From Brevirhabdus pacifica (GTDB lineage Bacteria > Pseudomonadota > Alphaproteobacteria > Rhodobacterales > Rhodobacteraceae): 64,000 bases of DNA. Below the pieces are notes generated by a model, which had not been told where the DNA came from, searched no databases, and saw nothing but the letters and a program-made list of their open reading frames with translations. The stretch's first letter is position 1; the number at the start of each line of letters is the position of its first letter. The DNA lies in assembly GCF_002797755.1 (NCBI RefSeq), contig NZ_PGFI01000013.1, positions 62,001-126,000 of the forward strand. The letters are read 5' to 3'. Positions 1 through 7,501 of this stretch are shown here, one piece after another. Position numbers and translations under genes: made by a program.

Positions 1-547
1 CTTGCAGGGCCTTCCCTGCGAGTATCCGGAAATTGTCCCGCGCGGTGTCCCTGGGGTTAGCCGCGTCGAAGGCATAGTACTCTAGGACGGCAAGACAGAT
101 CACGTCAGGAAAAGCGTGAATTACACGCTTTCCATCAGATGTCTCAATATGGGCCTCGGGCGCTGATATGCCGCGTTTTTCCAAGATGGACTTGATCGCG
201 GCGACACGCGGCTTTGGCGGGTCCTCGTTCCATTCCTGACTAATCGTTCGAATGTGGAGGTTTTCGATACCGACGAGACGAGCAAGTCCTCTCCCCGTCA
301 AGAATGCAGTGCCGTCCCTCAAGACGCCCATGCCAATTCCTTCGATTTCAGCCTGACGCTCTATCTGAAGGTCTAGGGAGCCTTGCCTTGGGTCGAGTTC
401 CTTTCCGCCCATATTTTTAGGTAGCGATTTGATTTCATTGCTTTTCATGCCGAGTTCCTTACCCTTTGCCCGAGGCACCAGAGAGTTAACGACTTCATCG
501 AACGAGCCGTCTATTGGCTCGATCAAATCTTTCTTCTTGTCAGGCAT
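1..547 (-). CDS. IS1595-associated passenger protein, C-terminus cut by window edge
   Basis: The minus strand is open from an ATG at 547 to the window edge, giving at least 182 residues beginning MPDKKKDLIEPIDGSF. The start lies inside the end of the transposase gene (8-base overlap, ATGCCTGA), so the two are probably translated together. There is no signal peptide or membrane segment. A soluble core around residues 64-180 contains GVLRDGTAFLTGRGLARLVG and AVLEYYAFDAANPRDTARDN. I believe similar proteins accompany IS1595-family transposases, some with a P63C-type C-terminal domain, but that part lies outside the window. Function is unknown. Lower GC than the neighbouring chromosome fits arrival with the mobile element. 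Confidence 0.75.
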   Translation of the reverse strand, partial: MPDKKKDLIEPIDGSFDEVVNSLVPRAKGKELGMKSNEIKSLPKNMGGKELDPRQGSLDLQIERQAEIEGIGMGVLRDGTAFLTGRGLARLVGIENLHIRTISQEWNEDPPKPRVAAIKSILEKRGISAPEAHIETSDGKRVIHAFPDVICLAVLEYYAFDAANPRDTARDNFRILAGKALQ

Positions 548-1472
548 TGATTAGGCTCCTGTATGTCAGTCGCTTGTCGATCATGCGCTCGATAGTCAGT
601 TCAATGAAGTCCATAGTGCCGATGTGCGCCGTGTTGTGACGGAAGGAGAACTCCTTCACGTAGCGGTGCAGATGCTTGGCGCTCATGTAGTGATAAATGC
701 CGATGTAGCCGCGTTTGAGCAACGCCCAGAAGCTTTCGATGCCGTTGGTATGCGCCATGTCACGGACATACTCGCCAGCAGAATGATTGATGGTGATGTG
801 ATTGTAGCCACGTGCCTTGAGGTTGATGTAGCCGCCGTGAGTATCGGTCACGATGGTTGCGCCAGCCTTGCAATGTTCGCGGACGAAGCGCTCAAGGGTA
901 GCAGCTTTGGTATTCTCGACCACAACGGCGCGAACCTGCCCAGCTTCGTCACGGACGCCAACAACAGCAGTTTTGCCAACCGTACCACGACCGGCGTGAA
1001 GCTTCTTGTTAGCGTGCTTGTTCTTCTCGCGACCACCAACATAGGTTTCGTCAACTTGCATCTGACCGTCCATGTGGTCGTCGCGATCTTTCAGCCACGT
1101 CTCGCGGATGCGCTGGGCGAGGAACCACGCAGTTTTCTGGGTGACGCCAAGTTCGCGGGCCATCTGGGTGCTGGGGATGCCCTTGCGGGCGCTGGTGAGC
1201 ATGAAGATAGCCAGCAGCCACTTCTGCAAGGGAAGGCGGCTCTCGGCCAGCACGGTGCCTGTGCGAACGCTGAAATGTTTCCGGCAGTCTTTGCAGCGGT
1301 AGGGCATCGGCTTATGGTCTTTGCACTCGGTCACGGAGACCGAACCGCAGTGACCGCAAACCGGCTCACCACCCCAGCGCTTGGCCTCGAAGAACTTGCG
1401 CGCCGCTTCCTCATCCGGGAACTTCTGAAAAAACTGGAAGGTGGAGAGGGATTCAGGCTTCGGCTGCGTCAT
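540..1472 (-). CDS. IS1595-family (ISXO2-like) transposase
   Basis: This 310-residue DDE-type transposase moves the insertion sequence. An N-terminal zinc ribbon has Cys39/Cys42 and Cys60/Cys63. A helix-turn-helix (residues ~98-120) follows. The ISXO2-like catalytic core carries Asp141 in VDETYVGG, Asp210 in IVTDTHGGY, and Asn243/Glu246 in HTNGIESFW with Lys253 nearby, matching the DDN(E)K arrangement of the IS1595 family. The start has a strong AAGGAG at 1481-1486. Length is normal and no frame break is seen, so it is probably active. Its stop overlaps the passenger gene start. The open frame on the opposite strand is a shadow. Confidence 0.95.
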   Translation of the reverse strand: MTQPKPESLSTFQFFQKFPDEEAARKFFEAKRWGGEPVCGHCGSVSVTECKDHKPMPYRCKDCRKHFSVRTGTVLAESRLPLQKWLLAIFMLTSARKGIPSTQMARELGVTQKTAWFLAQRIRETWLKDRDDHMDGQMQVDETYVGGREKNKHANKKLHAGRGTVGKTAVVGVRDEAGQVRAVVVENTKAATLERFVREHCKAGATIVTDTHGGYINLKARGYNHITINHSAGEYVRDMAHTNGIESFWALLKRGYIGIYHYMSAKHLHRYVKEFSFRHNTAHIGTMDFIELTIERMIDKRLTYRSLINA

Positions 1473-1500
1473 GGGTCGGGCTCCTTATGGAACCCTTGTA

Positions 1501-1544
1501 ACTTAACTAGCCAGGACGCGCAAGAGATTTATGGCTAGTTAAGT
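1501..1544. repeat. 13-bp perfect inverted repeat at IS end, upstream of transposase
   Basis: The arms ACTTAACTAGCCA (1501-1513) and TGGCTAGTTAAGT (1532-1544) are exact inverse complements separated by 18 bases. The outer arm is part of the presumed IS terminal repeat; the inner arm lies about 30 bp upstream of the transposase start. It may be a double transposase-binding site that also autoregulates the promoter, or a hairpin that blocks read-through. Role is inferred. Confidence 0.7.
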
Positions 1545-1651
1545 ATATAGACCCCTTTTTTTTTGTGAAGGGCCGGGCCGGCGGGCTTCAGGTCGGCGGG
1601 TTCAGGTCGGAGGGCGCGGGCCGGCCTTGGCGGACCGGCCCTTCGCCGGCC

Positions 1652-3862
1652 TCAACGGCCGCCCAAGATCTTGCCCAGAACGTCCAGGATGATCCGCTCG
1701 GCGGCCTGGGCGGGGTTGGGCTGCCGGCGCTGCTGCGTGCGGCTGGGGGCCTGACGCTCGCTGTAGCCGCCGTCGTTGTCGCCGCCAAGGGCGACCGGCT
1801 CGCCACCGCTTTCCATCGGCAGTGGCTGCGGCGGCAGCCCCTCGTGCACGCGGATCATGGCGTCCTGCCAGATCTCGGCCGGAAGGCCGCCGCCGGTAAC
1901 GCCGGTCAGGGGCGTGTTGTCGTCATAGCCCATCCAGACCCCGGCCACGTAATCGGCGGTGAAGCCCACGAACCAGGCATCGCGGGCGGCCTGGGTGGTG
2001 CCGGTCTTGCCGGCGGCCTCCCGATCGGGAAGCCGGGCGCGCGCGCCGGTGCCCCCGTCGATCACCTTGCTCATCATGTAGGTCAGCTGACGCGCGGCGG
2101 TTTCCGAGATCACGCGCTCCCCCATGCCGCCGTCCTGATCCATCAGCGACCGGCTTTCCCCCACGAGGCGCAGTTCGGTCAGCCCGTAGGGCTTCACGCT
2201 CCGGCCACCGTTGAGGATGCCGGCATAGGCGCCCGTCATCTCCATCAGCGTGCTTTCCGAGGCGCCCAGCGCCAGCGCGGGGCCGGCGGCAAGGTCGCTC
2301 TTGATGCCGAACATCTCGGCGGTACGGCGCACGTTCTCGCGCCCGACCTCTTCCGAGATGCGCACCGCCGGCGTGTTGAGCGAGTTGCGCAGCGCCTCGG
2401 TCAGGGTGACGCGGCCGCGATACTTGCCGTCGTAGTTCTTTGGCGACCAGGGACCCGAGCCAGGGATGTTGATCGTCAGCGGCGTATCCTCGACCGTCGA
2501 ATTGGGTGACATGCCCAGATCCAGCGCCGCCGCGTAGACGAAGGGCTTGAACGCCGAGCCGGTCTGACGCTGGGCCTGCACCGCGCGGTTGAAGGCGCCG
2601 GAAACCTTGGTCTGTCGCCCGCCCACCACGGCGCGCACCGCACCGTCCGAGCTCATCACCACGATTGCGGCCTGGGCTTCGGATCCTTCCTTCACCTTGT
2701 CGGCGAAGATGGTCTTCATCGCCGCCTCGGCCGCGGTCTGGATGCGGGGATCGAAGGTGGTGCGGATGATGACATCTTCGGTGGTGTCGCGGGTCAGGAA
2801 GGACGGGCCGCTCGACATCACCCAGTCGGCGAAATAGCCGCCGGCGCGCGCCTGTGCGGCCTCGGACAGGGTGGCGGGGTTGGCCCGCGCCTGCCGCGCC
2901 TCGGATTCCGAAATCTTGCCCTGTTCGGCCATCAGGCCCAGCACGACGGAGGCCCGATCACGCGACCGCTTCAGGTCGTTGGTGGGCGCGTAGCGGGTCG
3001 GCGCGACCAGCAGGCCGGCCAGCATGGCGGCCTCGGCGGTGTCGACCTGAGAGGCGGACTTGCCGAAATAGCGCTGGCTGGCGGCCTCGAAGCCGCGGGC
3101 ACCGGCGCCGAGGAAGGCGCGGTTGAGATAGATGGTGAGGATCTCGGCCTTGGAGTAGCGGGCCTCCATCGCCATGGCGAAGATCGCTTCGTTGATCTTG
3201 CGCACCAGGGTGGAGCGTCGGCACTCGGCCTCATAATCGGCTTCGGAGCCATCGACCTGCGGGTCGTAGGGGCGCCCAAGGCAAAGCAGCTTGGCCGTCT
3301 GCTGGGTGATGGTCGACCCACCGTGACCCGACAGCGGGCCGCGCCCCTCGCGTAGGTTGATGCTGATGGCCGAGGCGATGCCCCGGGGCGACAGGCCGAA
3401 ATGGTTGTAGAAACGACGGTCCTCGGTCGCCACGATCGCCTTGGTCAGGACCGGCGCCACCGTATCGGTGGTGATGGCACCGCCGAATTGCTCCCCGCGC
3501 CAGGCGAAGACCTCGCCATAGCGGTCGAGCATCCGGACCGAACCCTTGGCCCGCCCGTCCAGCAGCTCTGCCACCGGCGGCAGCGTCGCGGCGGTATAGG
3601 CCACCGCAAGCCCGACAAGCAGGATCACCACGACCGAGCCGCGCCAGATCAGGCTCCAGAACACACGCAGGAACCACAGCGGCACCGCCAGGATCATCCC
3701 GACCAGGCCCCGGGGCCGACGTGCGCTGCTTTTGCGGTTGGTCTTGCGCGAGCGGCTGGGCGGGCGCCCACGGCCGCCACCGGATCCGCCGCCTGTCTTG
3801 GTCTTGGCGCTGTATCTCCGGTCCGCGACCAGACGGGAGCGAGGTTTGCTTTTCGAACTCAT
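1652..3862 (-). CDS. Class A penicillin-binding protein (PBP1A family)
   Basis: This bifunctional peptidoglycan synthase of the inner membrane has 736 residues. A Lys/Arg/Gly-rich cytoplasmic tail (1-54) precedes a transmembrane segment (~55-90). The GT51 glycosyltransferase domain carries EDRRFYNH (~147-154) and GSTITQQ (~182-188). The transpeptidase domain has the catalytic SAFK box (Ser436, Lys439), SLN (~494-496) and KTGT (~619-622). The C-terminus is Gln/Pro-rich. An upstream ATG at 3991 is open, but I prefer 3862 because the protein then starts with the basic tail typical of the family. It is divergent from glnK. An IS has landed just past the stop codon. Confidence 0.93.
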   Translation of the reverse strand: MSSKSKPRSRLVADRRYSAKTKTGGGSGGGRGRPPSRSRKTNRKSSARRPRGLVGMILAVPLWFLRVFWSLIWRGSVVVILLVGLAVAYTAATLPPVAELLDGRAKGSVRMLDRYGEVFAWRGEQFGGAITTDTVAPVLTKAIVATEDRRFYNHFGLSPRGIASAISINLREGRGPLSGHGGSTITQQTAKLLCLGRPYDPQVDGSEADYEAECRRSTLVRKINEAIFAMAMEARYSKAEILTIYLNRAFLGAGARGFEAASQRYFGKSASQVDTAEAAMLAGLLVAPTRYAPTNDLKRSRDRASVVLGLMAEQGKISESEARQARANPATLSEAAQARAGGYFADWVMSSGPSFLTRDTTEDVIIRTTFDPRIQTAAEAAMKTIFADKVKEGSEAQAAIVVMSSDGAVRAVVGGRQTKVSGAFNRAVQAQRQTGSAFKPFVYAAALDLGMSPNSTVEDTPLTINIPGSGPWSPKNYDGKYRGRVTLTEALRNSLNTPAVRISEEVGRENVRRTAEMFGIKSDLAAGPALALGASESTLMEMTGAYAGILNGGRSVKPYGLTELRLVGESRSLMDQDGGMGERVISETAARQLTYMMSKVIDGGTGARARLPDREAAGKTGTTQAARDAWFVGFTADYVAGVWMGYDDNTPLTGVTGGGLPAEIWQDAMIRVHEGLPPQPLPMESGGEPVALGGDNDGGYSERQAPSRTQQRRQPNPAQAAERIILDVLGKILGGR

Positions 3863-3972
3863 ATTCCACCCAGACTGCTCGGTTTCGGGGCACGATACAG
3901 GCCCCGCCAGCAAATGTGGAGCCGCCATCGCCACTTCGGCGACATCCCCCAATGCTTGGCCTGATGCATAAT

Positions 3973-4001
3973 TTTTAATCACTTTGCACAAATTGTATAA
4001 T
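3973..4001 (+). promoter_or_regulatory. Candidate glnK-amtB promoter with overlapping 8-1-8 dyad
   Basis: In this AT-rich island TATAAT (3996-4001) is a perfect -10 hexamer. A 17-bp imperfect palindrome, TTGCACAA-A-TTGTATAA (3984-4000, 6 of 8 positions symmetric), overlaps it. No good -35 is present at normal spacing, which suggests activator dependence. NtrC control is expected for glnK-amtB in this group, but the site only partly resembles an NtrC half-site (TGCAC). Leader to glnK is about 115 bases. Confidence 0.4.
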
Positions 4002-4122
4002 TTTTAGGCGTTTTTTCCAGGAATCCGTCGCTGCGCCCCGCGCCAAAGCTTGCCGCAGCCCCCGCCTCGGCGAGGGTGCTGGGGTGACGGTCCCGTGGGG
4101 CCAACTGCCGAAGGGGTAAGAC

Positions 4123-4461
4123 GTGAAACTCATCATAGCTACAATCAAGCCGTTCAAGCTCGAGGAGGTCCGCGAGGCGCTGACCCTCATCGGTGTGCGC
4201 GGGATGATGGTGACCGAGATCAAGGGCTTCGGCTCTCAGTCCGGGCACACGGAAATCTATCGCGGAGCCGAATACGCGGTGAACTTCGTTCCCAAGATCA
4301 AGCTCGAGATCGTGGTCAGCAGCGGCATGGCCGAAACGGTCGTCGACACGATCCGCCAGACCGCCTGCACCGACAAGATCGGCGACGGCAAGATCTTCGT
4401 GCTGGACGTGCTCCAGGCGGTCCGTGTGCGCACGGGCGAAACCGATACAGACGCGCTCTGA
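4123..4461 (+). CDS. glnK: Nitrogen regulatory protein P-II (GlnK)
   Basis: This 112-residue P-II signalling protein senses 2-oxoglutarate, ATP/ADP and glutamine-driven uridylylation. As a trimer it blocks the AmtB pore when nitrogen is plentiful. The start MKLIIATIKPFKLEEV is typical. The T-loop carries the uridylylation target Tyr51 in YRGAEY. The C-terminal GDGKIFV and VRTGE motifs are normal. GlnK rather than GlnB is preferred because amtB follows after 28 bases, the classic glnK-amtB pair. The two are probably co-transcribed from the AT-rich promoter upstream. Confidence 0.95.
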   Translation: MKLIIATIKPFKLEEVREALTLIGVRGMMVTEIKGFGSQSGHTEIYRGAEYAVNFVPKIKLEIVVSSGMAETVVDTIRQTACTDKIGDGKIFVLDVLQAVRVRTGETDTDAL

Positions 4462-4489
4462 GCCGCGACACGAGACAAGGAAGACCCAG

Positions 4490-5848
4490 ATGATACTCAA
4501 GAAATATCTCCTTACCGCCGCGGCGCTGGCAGCCCTGCCCGCCCTGGCCCCGACAGTGGCCCTGGCCCAGGAGGCCGCCGCCGAGGCAACCGCCCCCGCC
4601 GCCGTGCCCACCGATGTCGTCTTCATCCTGAACTCGGTCCTGTTCCTGGTCGGCGGTTTCCTTGTGTTCTGGATGGCCGCCGGCTTTGCCATGCTCGAGG
4701 CCGGCCTGGTGCGCGGCAAGAACGTCACGATGCAGCTGACCAAGAACGTGGTGCTGTTCTCGCTGGCGTCGATCTTCTACTGGCTGATCGGCTACAACCT
4801 GATGTACCCGCTGGGCGACTGGGCCATCGAGGGTTGGCTATCGGGCCTCTTCCCGTCCTGGGGCGTGCTTGAGGCCGTGGGCGTCACCGCCGACAAGGTG
4901 GACGATTATTCCTATGCCTCGACCGGCTCGGACTTCTTCTTCCAGCTGATGTTCGCCGCCGCCACCGCCTCCATCGTCTCGGGCACCCTCGCCGAGCGCA
5001 TCAAGCTGTGGCCCTTCCTGCTCTTCACCATCGTGCTGACCTCCATCATCTACCCGCTGCAGGCCAGCTGGAAATGGGGTGGCGGCTGGCTCGACGCCAT
5101 GGGCTTCCAGGATTTCGCAGGCTCGACCGTCGTCCACTCGGTGGGTGGTTGGGCCGCGCTGACCGGCGCCATCATCCTCGGCCCGCGCCTTGGCAAGTAC
5201 AAGGACGGCCGCACCGTGCCGATGCCCGGCTCTAACCTGGCGCTGGCGACCCTGGGCACGTTCATCCTGTGGCTCGGCTGGTTCGGCTTCAACGGCGGCT
5301 CGCAGCTGGCGATGGGCTCCATCGGTGACGTGGCCGACATCAGCCGGATCTTCGCCAACACCAACGCCGCCGCCGCCGGTGGCGCGGTCGCCGCGGTGAT
5401 CCTGACCCAGCTTCTCTACAAGAAGCCCGACCTGACCATGATCCTGAACGGCGCCCTGGCGGGCCTGGTCTCGATCACGGCCGAACCGCTGAACCCCTCG
5501 CTTGGCCTCGCGACCGTCATCGGCATGGCCGGCGGCACCCTGGTCGTCTTCGCGGTCCCGATGCTGGACAAACTGCGCATCGACGACGTGGTCGGCGCCA
5601 TCCCGGTGCACCTGGTCGCCGGCATCTGGGGCACGCTGGTCGTCCCGCTCAGCAACCCCGATGCCAGCTTCATGGTCCAGATCACCGGCATCGTCTCGGT
5701 CGGCGTGTTCGTCACCGTCTGCTCGGCCGTGCTGTGGCTCGTGCTGAAGGCCGTGACCGGCATCCGGGTCAGCGAAGAGGCCGAGATCAACGGCCTCGAC
5801 ATGGCCGAGCTGGGGATGGAGGCCTACCCCGAGTTTTCCAAGGGCTGA
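4490..5848 (+). CDS. amtB: Ammonium transporter AmtB
   Basis: This 452-residue inner-membrane ammonium channel of the Amt/Rh family is the partner of GlnK. The chosen ATG at 4490 follows ACAAGGAAG and gives a clear signal peptide (MILKKYLLTAAALAALP... ending near ALAQ). An upstream in-frame ATG at 4424 would overlap glnK and is rejected. About eleven membrane segments follow, with family landmarks AGFAMLEAGLVRGKN, DFAGSTVVHSVGG, GWFGFNGGS and the pore-histidine region HLVAGIWGTL. A strong intrinsic terminator follows at 5878-5908. Confidence 0.95.
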   Translation: MILKKYLLTAAALAALPALAPTVALAQEAAAEATAPAAVPTDVVFILNSVLFLVGGFLVFWMAAGFAMLEAGLVRGKNVTMQLTKNVVLFSLASIFYWLIGYNLMYPLGDWAIEGWLSGLFPSWGVLEAVGVTADKVDDYSYASTGSDFFFQLMFAAATASIVSGTLAERIKLWPFLLFTIVLTSIIYPLQASWKWGGGWLDAMGFQDFAGSTVVHSVGGWAALTGAIILGPRLGKYKDGRTVPMPGSNLALATLGTFILWLGWFGFNGGSQLAMGSIGDVADISRIFANTNAAAAGGAVAAVILTQLLYKKPDLTMILNGALAGLVSITAEPLNPSLGLATVIGMAGGTLVVFAVPMLDKLRIDDVVGAIPVHLVAGIWGTLVVPLSNPDASFMVQITGIVSVGVFVTVCSAVLWLVLKAVTGIRVSEEAEINGLDMAELGMEAYPEFSKG

Positions 5849-5877
5849 CCGACCTCCTCCCCGGTCCGCCAATATGG

Positions 5878-5908
5878 AAAAGCCCCGCCGTCTGGCGGGG
5901 CTTTTTTT
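5878..5908 (+). terminator. Intrinsic terminator after amtB, possibly bidirectional
   Basis: Stem AAAAGCCCCGCC (5878-5889), 4-base loop, stem GGCGGGGCTTTT followed by a run of seven T residues. The reverse strand has four T residues after the same stem, so it may also stop transcription from the rhodanese gene ending at 5943. Confidence 0.92.
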
Positions 5909-5942
5909 CGTCTGCCGGGCGGGGGCCGCGGGCCCCGGCGCC

Positions 5943-6323
5943 TCACTTGTTGTTGAACCGCTTGGGCGCCCCCGTCGCCATGTCGGTCCCGACATAGCAT
6001 TTCTCGGCCTTCTTCCAGGCGCCGAAGCCGCCTTCCATATGGGCCACCTTGTCGTTGCCGGCCTCAAGGAAGCCCTTGGCGACCTTTTCCGAGCGGACGC
6101 CGCTGCCGCAATGGAACACGATCTGCTTTCCGTCCTGGGTGGGCAGCGCGCCGGGCTTAAAGAAGGACATCGGCATCAGCAGCGCGCCCTCGATATGCTC
6201 CATCATGTATTCGGCCGGGGTGCGCACGTCGATCAGGACGATCTTCTCGTCCTTCACCGCCTGTTCCACCTCGTCGATGGTCCAGGTCTCCAACGTTCCG
6301 TTGTCGAGCTTGTCGGTCTTCAT
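5943..6323 (-). CDS. Single-domain rhodanese-like sulfurtransferase
   Basis: This 126-residue cytoplasmic protein has one rhodanese domain. The active-site loop is HCGSGVRS with catalytic Cys72; IDVRTPAEY (~31-39) and MEGGFGAWKKA (~96-106) are family signatures. It would carry sulfane sulfur as a cysteine persulfide. It lies 26 bases downstream of the metallo-hydrolase gene on the same strand, a pairing like ETHE1-type persulfide dioxygenases with rhodaneses. The C-terminal 20 residues are a short extension of unknown role. Confidence 0.9.
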   Translation of the reverse strand: MKTDKLDNGTLETWTIDEVEQAVKDEKIVLIDVRTPAEYMMEHIEGALLMPMSFFKPGALPTQDGKQIVFHCGSGVRSEKVAKGFLEAGNDKVAHMEGGFGAWKKAEKCYVGTDMATGAPKRFNNK

Positions 6324-6349
6324 GGTCGCGCCTTTCTGTGCTGTCGCTC

Positions 6350-7246
6350 TCAGAAGCGGTTTGCGGGGATCTTGAAGTAGCTGTTGCCGTCATCTTCGGC
6401 CGGCGGCAGGTTGCCGCCGCGCAGGTTCACCTGAAGGGCATGCAGCATCCGGTCGGGAAGCGACAGGGTCGCGTCGCGCTTCTCGCGGAGCTTGATGAAC
6501 TCCTCCTCGGTGGTGCCGCCGCCCACATGGGGGTTGTCGCGCTTGTGCTCGGCGACGGTGGCTTCCCAGGCCGGCTCGTCCCGGGTCTTGGTGCAATAAT
6601 CGTGGCCGACGAACAGCCGCGTCTCGTCCGGCAGGCTCAGGATCTCCTGGATCGACTGGTACAGGTCATGGGCCGAACCGCCCGGAAAATCCGCCCGCGA
6701 CGAACCCACGTCCACATGCATCAGCGTATCGTGCACGAAGGCCGCGTCCTTGCCCACCACATAGGTGATCGACCCCAGCGTGTGGCCCGGCGACAGCATC
6801 ACGCGGCACTCCAGATTGCCGATGCGGAACGTGTCGCCCTTGTCGAAGAGACGATCGAAACAGGATTCGGGATCGAAGGCGTCGGGCGTGTTGTAGATCC
6901 CTCGCCAAAGCTCGGCGATCTCCAGCACCTTCGAGCCGATGGCATTGGGTGCGCCCAGCTTCTCCTTCAGCCAGGACGAGGCCATCAGGTGGTCGGCATG
7001 GGGGTGGGTGTCGAGGATCCACTCGATCTCCAACCCGTTGTCGCGAACGAAGTCGAGGATTTCGCGCGCGCTGTCGAAACTGCTGCGCGCATTGGGCACG
7101 TCGAAATCCTGCACCACGTCGATCAGCGCAGCCTTCTTCGTCTCTTCGCAGACAGCCAGGTACTGGCAGCTGCCGGTCGGCTTGTCGTAAAAACCCACCA
7201 CGCGGGCGGAACCCGTCCCGTTCGAGGCACTCTCACGCTTGAACAT
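6350..7246 (-). CDS. MBL-fold metallo-hydrolase, ETHE1/Blh-like persulfide dioxygenase candidate
   Basis: This 298-residue metallo-beta-lactamase-fold enzyme has the metal motif HPHADH (His81, His83, Asp85, His86), His155 in SPGHTLGS, Asp173 and His215 in VGHDY. This pattern covers both glyoxalase II and ETHE1-type persulfide dioxygenases. The rhodanese neighbour and the sulfurtransferase pair upstream favour sulfur oxidation (glutathione persulfide to sulfite). It resembles Blh proteins of BigR/SqrR-controlled operons, but no such regulator is in the window. The start at 7246 follows AAGGGG; an ATG at 7285 is less well supported. Substrate is inferred. Confidence 0.85.
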   Translation of the reverse strand: MFKRESASNGTGSARVVGFYDKPTGSCQYLAVCEETKKAALIDVVQDFDVPNARSSFDSAREILDFVRDNGLEIEWILDTHPHADHLMASSWLKEKLGAPNAIGSKVLEIAELWRGIYNTPDAFDPESCFDRLFDKGDTFRIGNLECRVMLSPGHTLGSITYVVGKDAAFVHDTLMHVDVGSSRADFPGGSAHDLYQSIQEILSLPDETRLFVGHDYCTKTRDEPAWEATVAEHKRDNPHVGGGTTEEEFIKLREKRDATLSLPDRMLHALQVNLRGGNLPPAEDDGNSYFKIPANRF

Positions 7247-7341
7247 CGGCAATCCCCTTGTTTGCTGCGAAACGTTCATATTCAACGCGTCGCATATTTC
7301 CGGGTTCCATGAAGATTGCCGAAAAAGCGGGGCGGCCCCTT

Positions 7342-7373
7342 TTCACTGTCGCAGAAATATCCCCGCCGGAGGC
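7342..7373 (-). repeat. Composite intergenic motif, copy 1
   Basis: The minus strand reads GCCTCCGGCGGGGATATTT, nine variable bases, then TGAA, directly followed by a short GC hairpin (GGGGC/CCCC type). It lies in the 255-bp gap between the aminotransferase stop and the metallo-hydrolase start. Identical 19-base cores occur at 10269 and 50737. It may act in termination or RNA processing; role unknown. Confidence 0.8.
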
Positions 7374-7501
7374 GTCGCGGCATCCGCAAACGTGCCCCGG
7401 GAAGGGATTGAGAGACCCGGCAACCAGGCCTCGCACTGCCTTCGGCCCGGGGGTTGGACAGGCGCGGCATCCCGGTCGCCCGGGGCGCCGCGCGCTTGCG
7501 A

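Larger units (their letters stand above)
1..1555 (-). mobile_element. IS1595-family insertion sequence, one end in window
   Basis: The element contains the transposase and passenger gene. Its right tip is placed at 1555, where the inward minus-strand sequence starts GGGGTCTATATACTTAACTA. It is followed by nine T residues (1556-1564) that could hold the 8-bp AT-rich target duplication typical of this family. The other tip lies beyond base 1, so the duplication cannot be confirmed. Insertion is about 90 bp beyond the stop codon of the penicillin-binding protein gene, so it probably does no damage. Tip position is inferred from family habit and the composition change. Confidence 0.75.

Noticed and set aside
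1618-1641. Hairpin GGGCCGG/CCGGCCC after the PBP gene as terminator
   Set aside because: A 7-bp stem exists but with a 10-base loop, no T run and many alternative pairings in this GC-rich stretch; not strong enough to list as a feature.
4020-4122. Possible sigma-54 promoter for glnK
   Set aside because: No GG-N10-GC element with acceptable flanking bases was found; a perfect TATAAT lies upstream instead.
7247-7340. BigR/SqrR-type operator upstream of the metallo-hydrolase
   Set aside because: An ATATTC half-site is present but no symmetric ATTC-N8-GAAT or AT-rich palindrome of the expected form.
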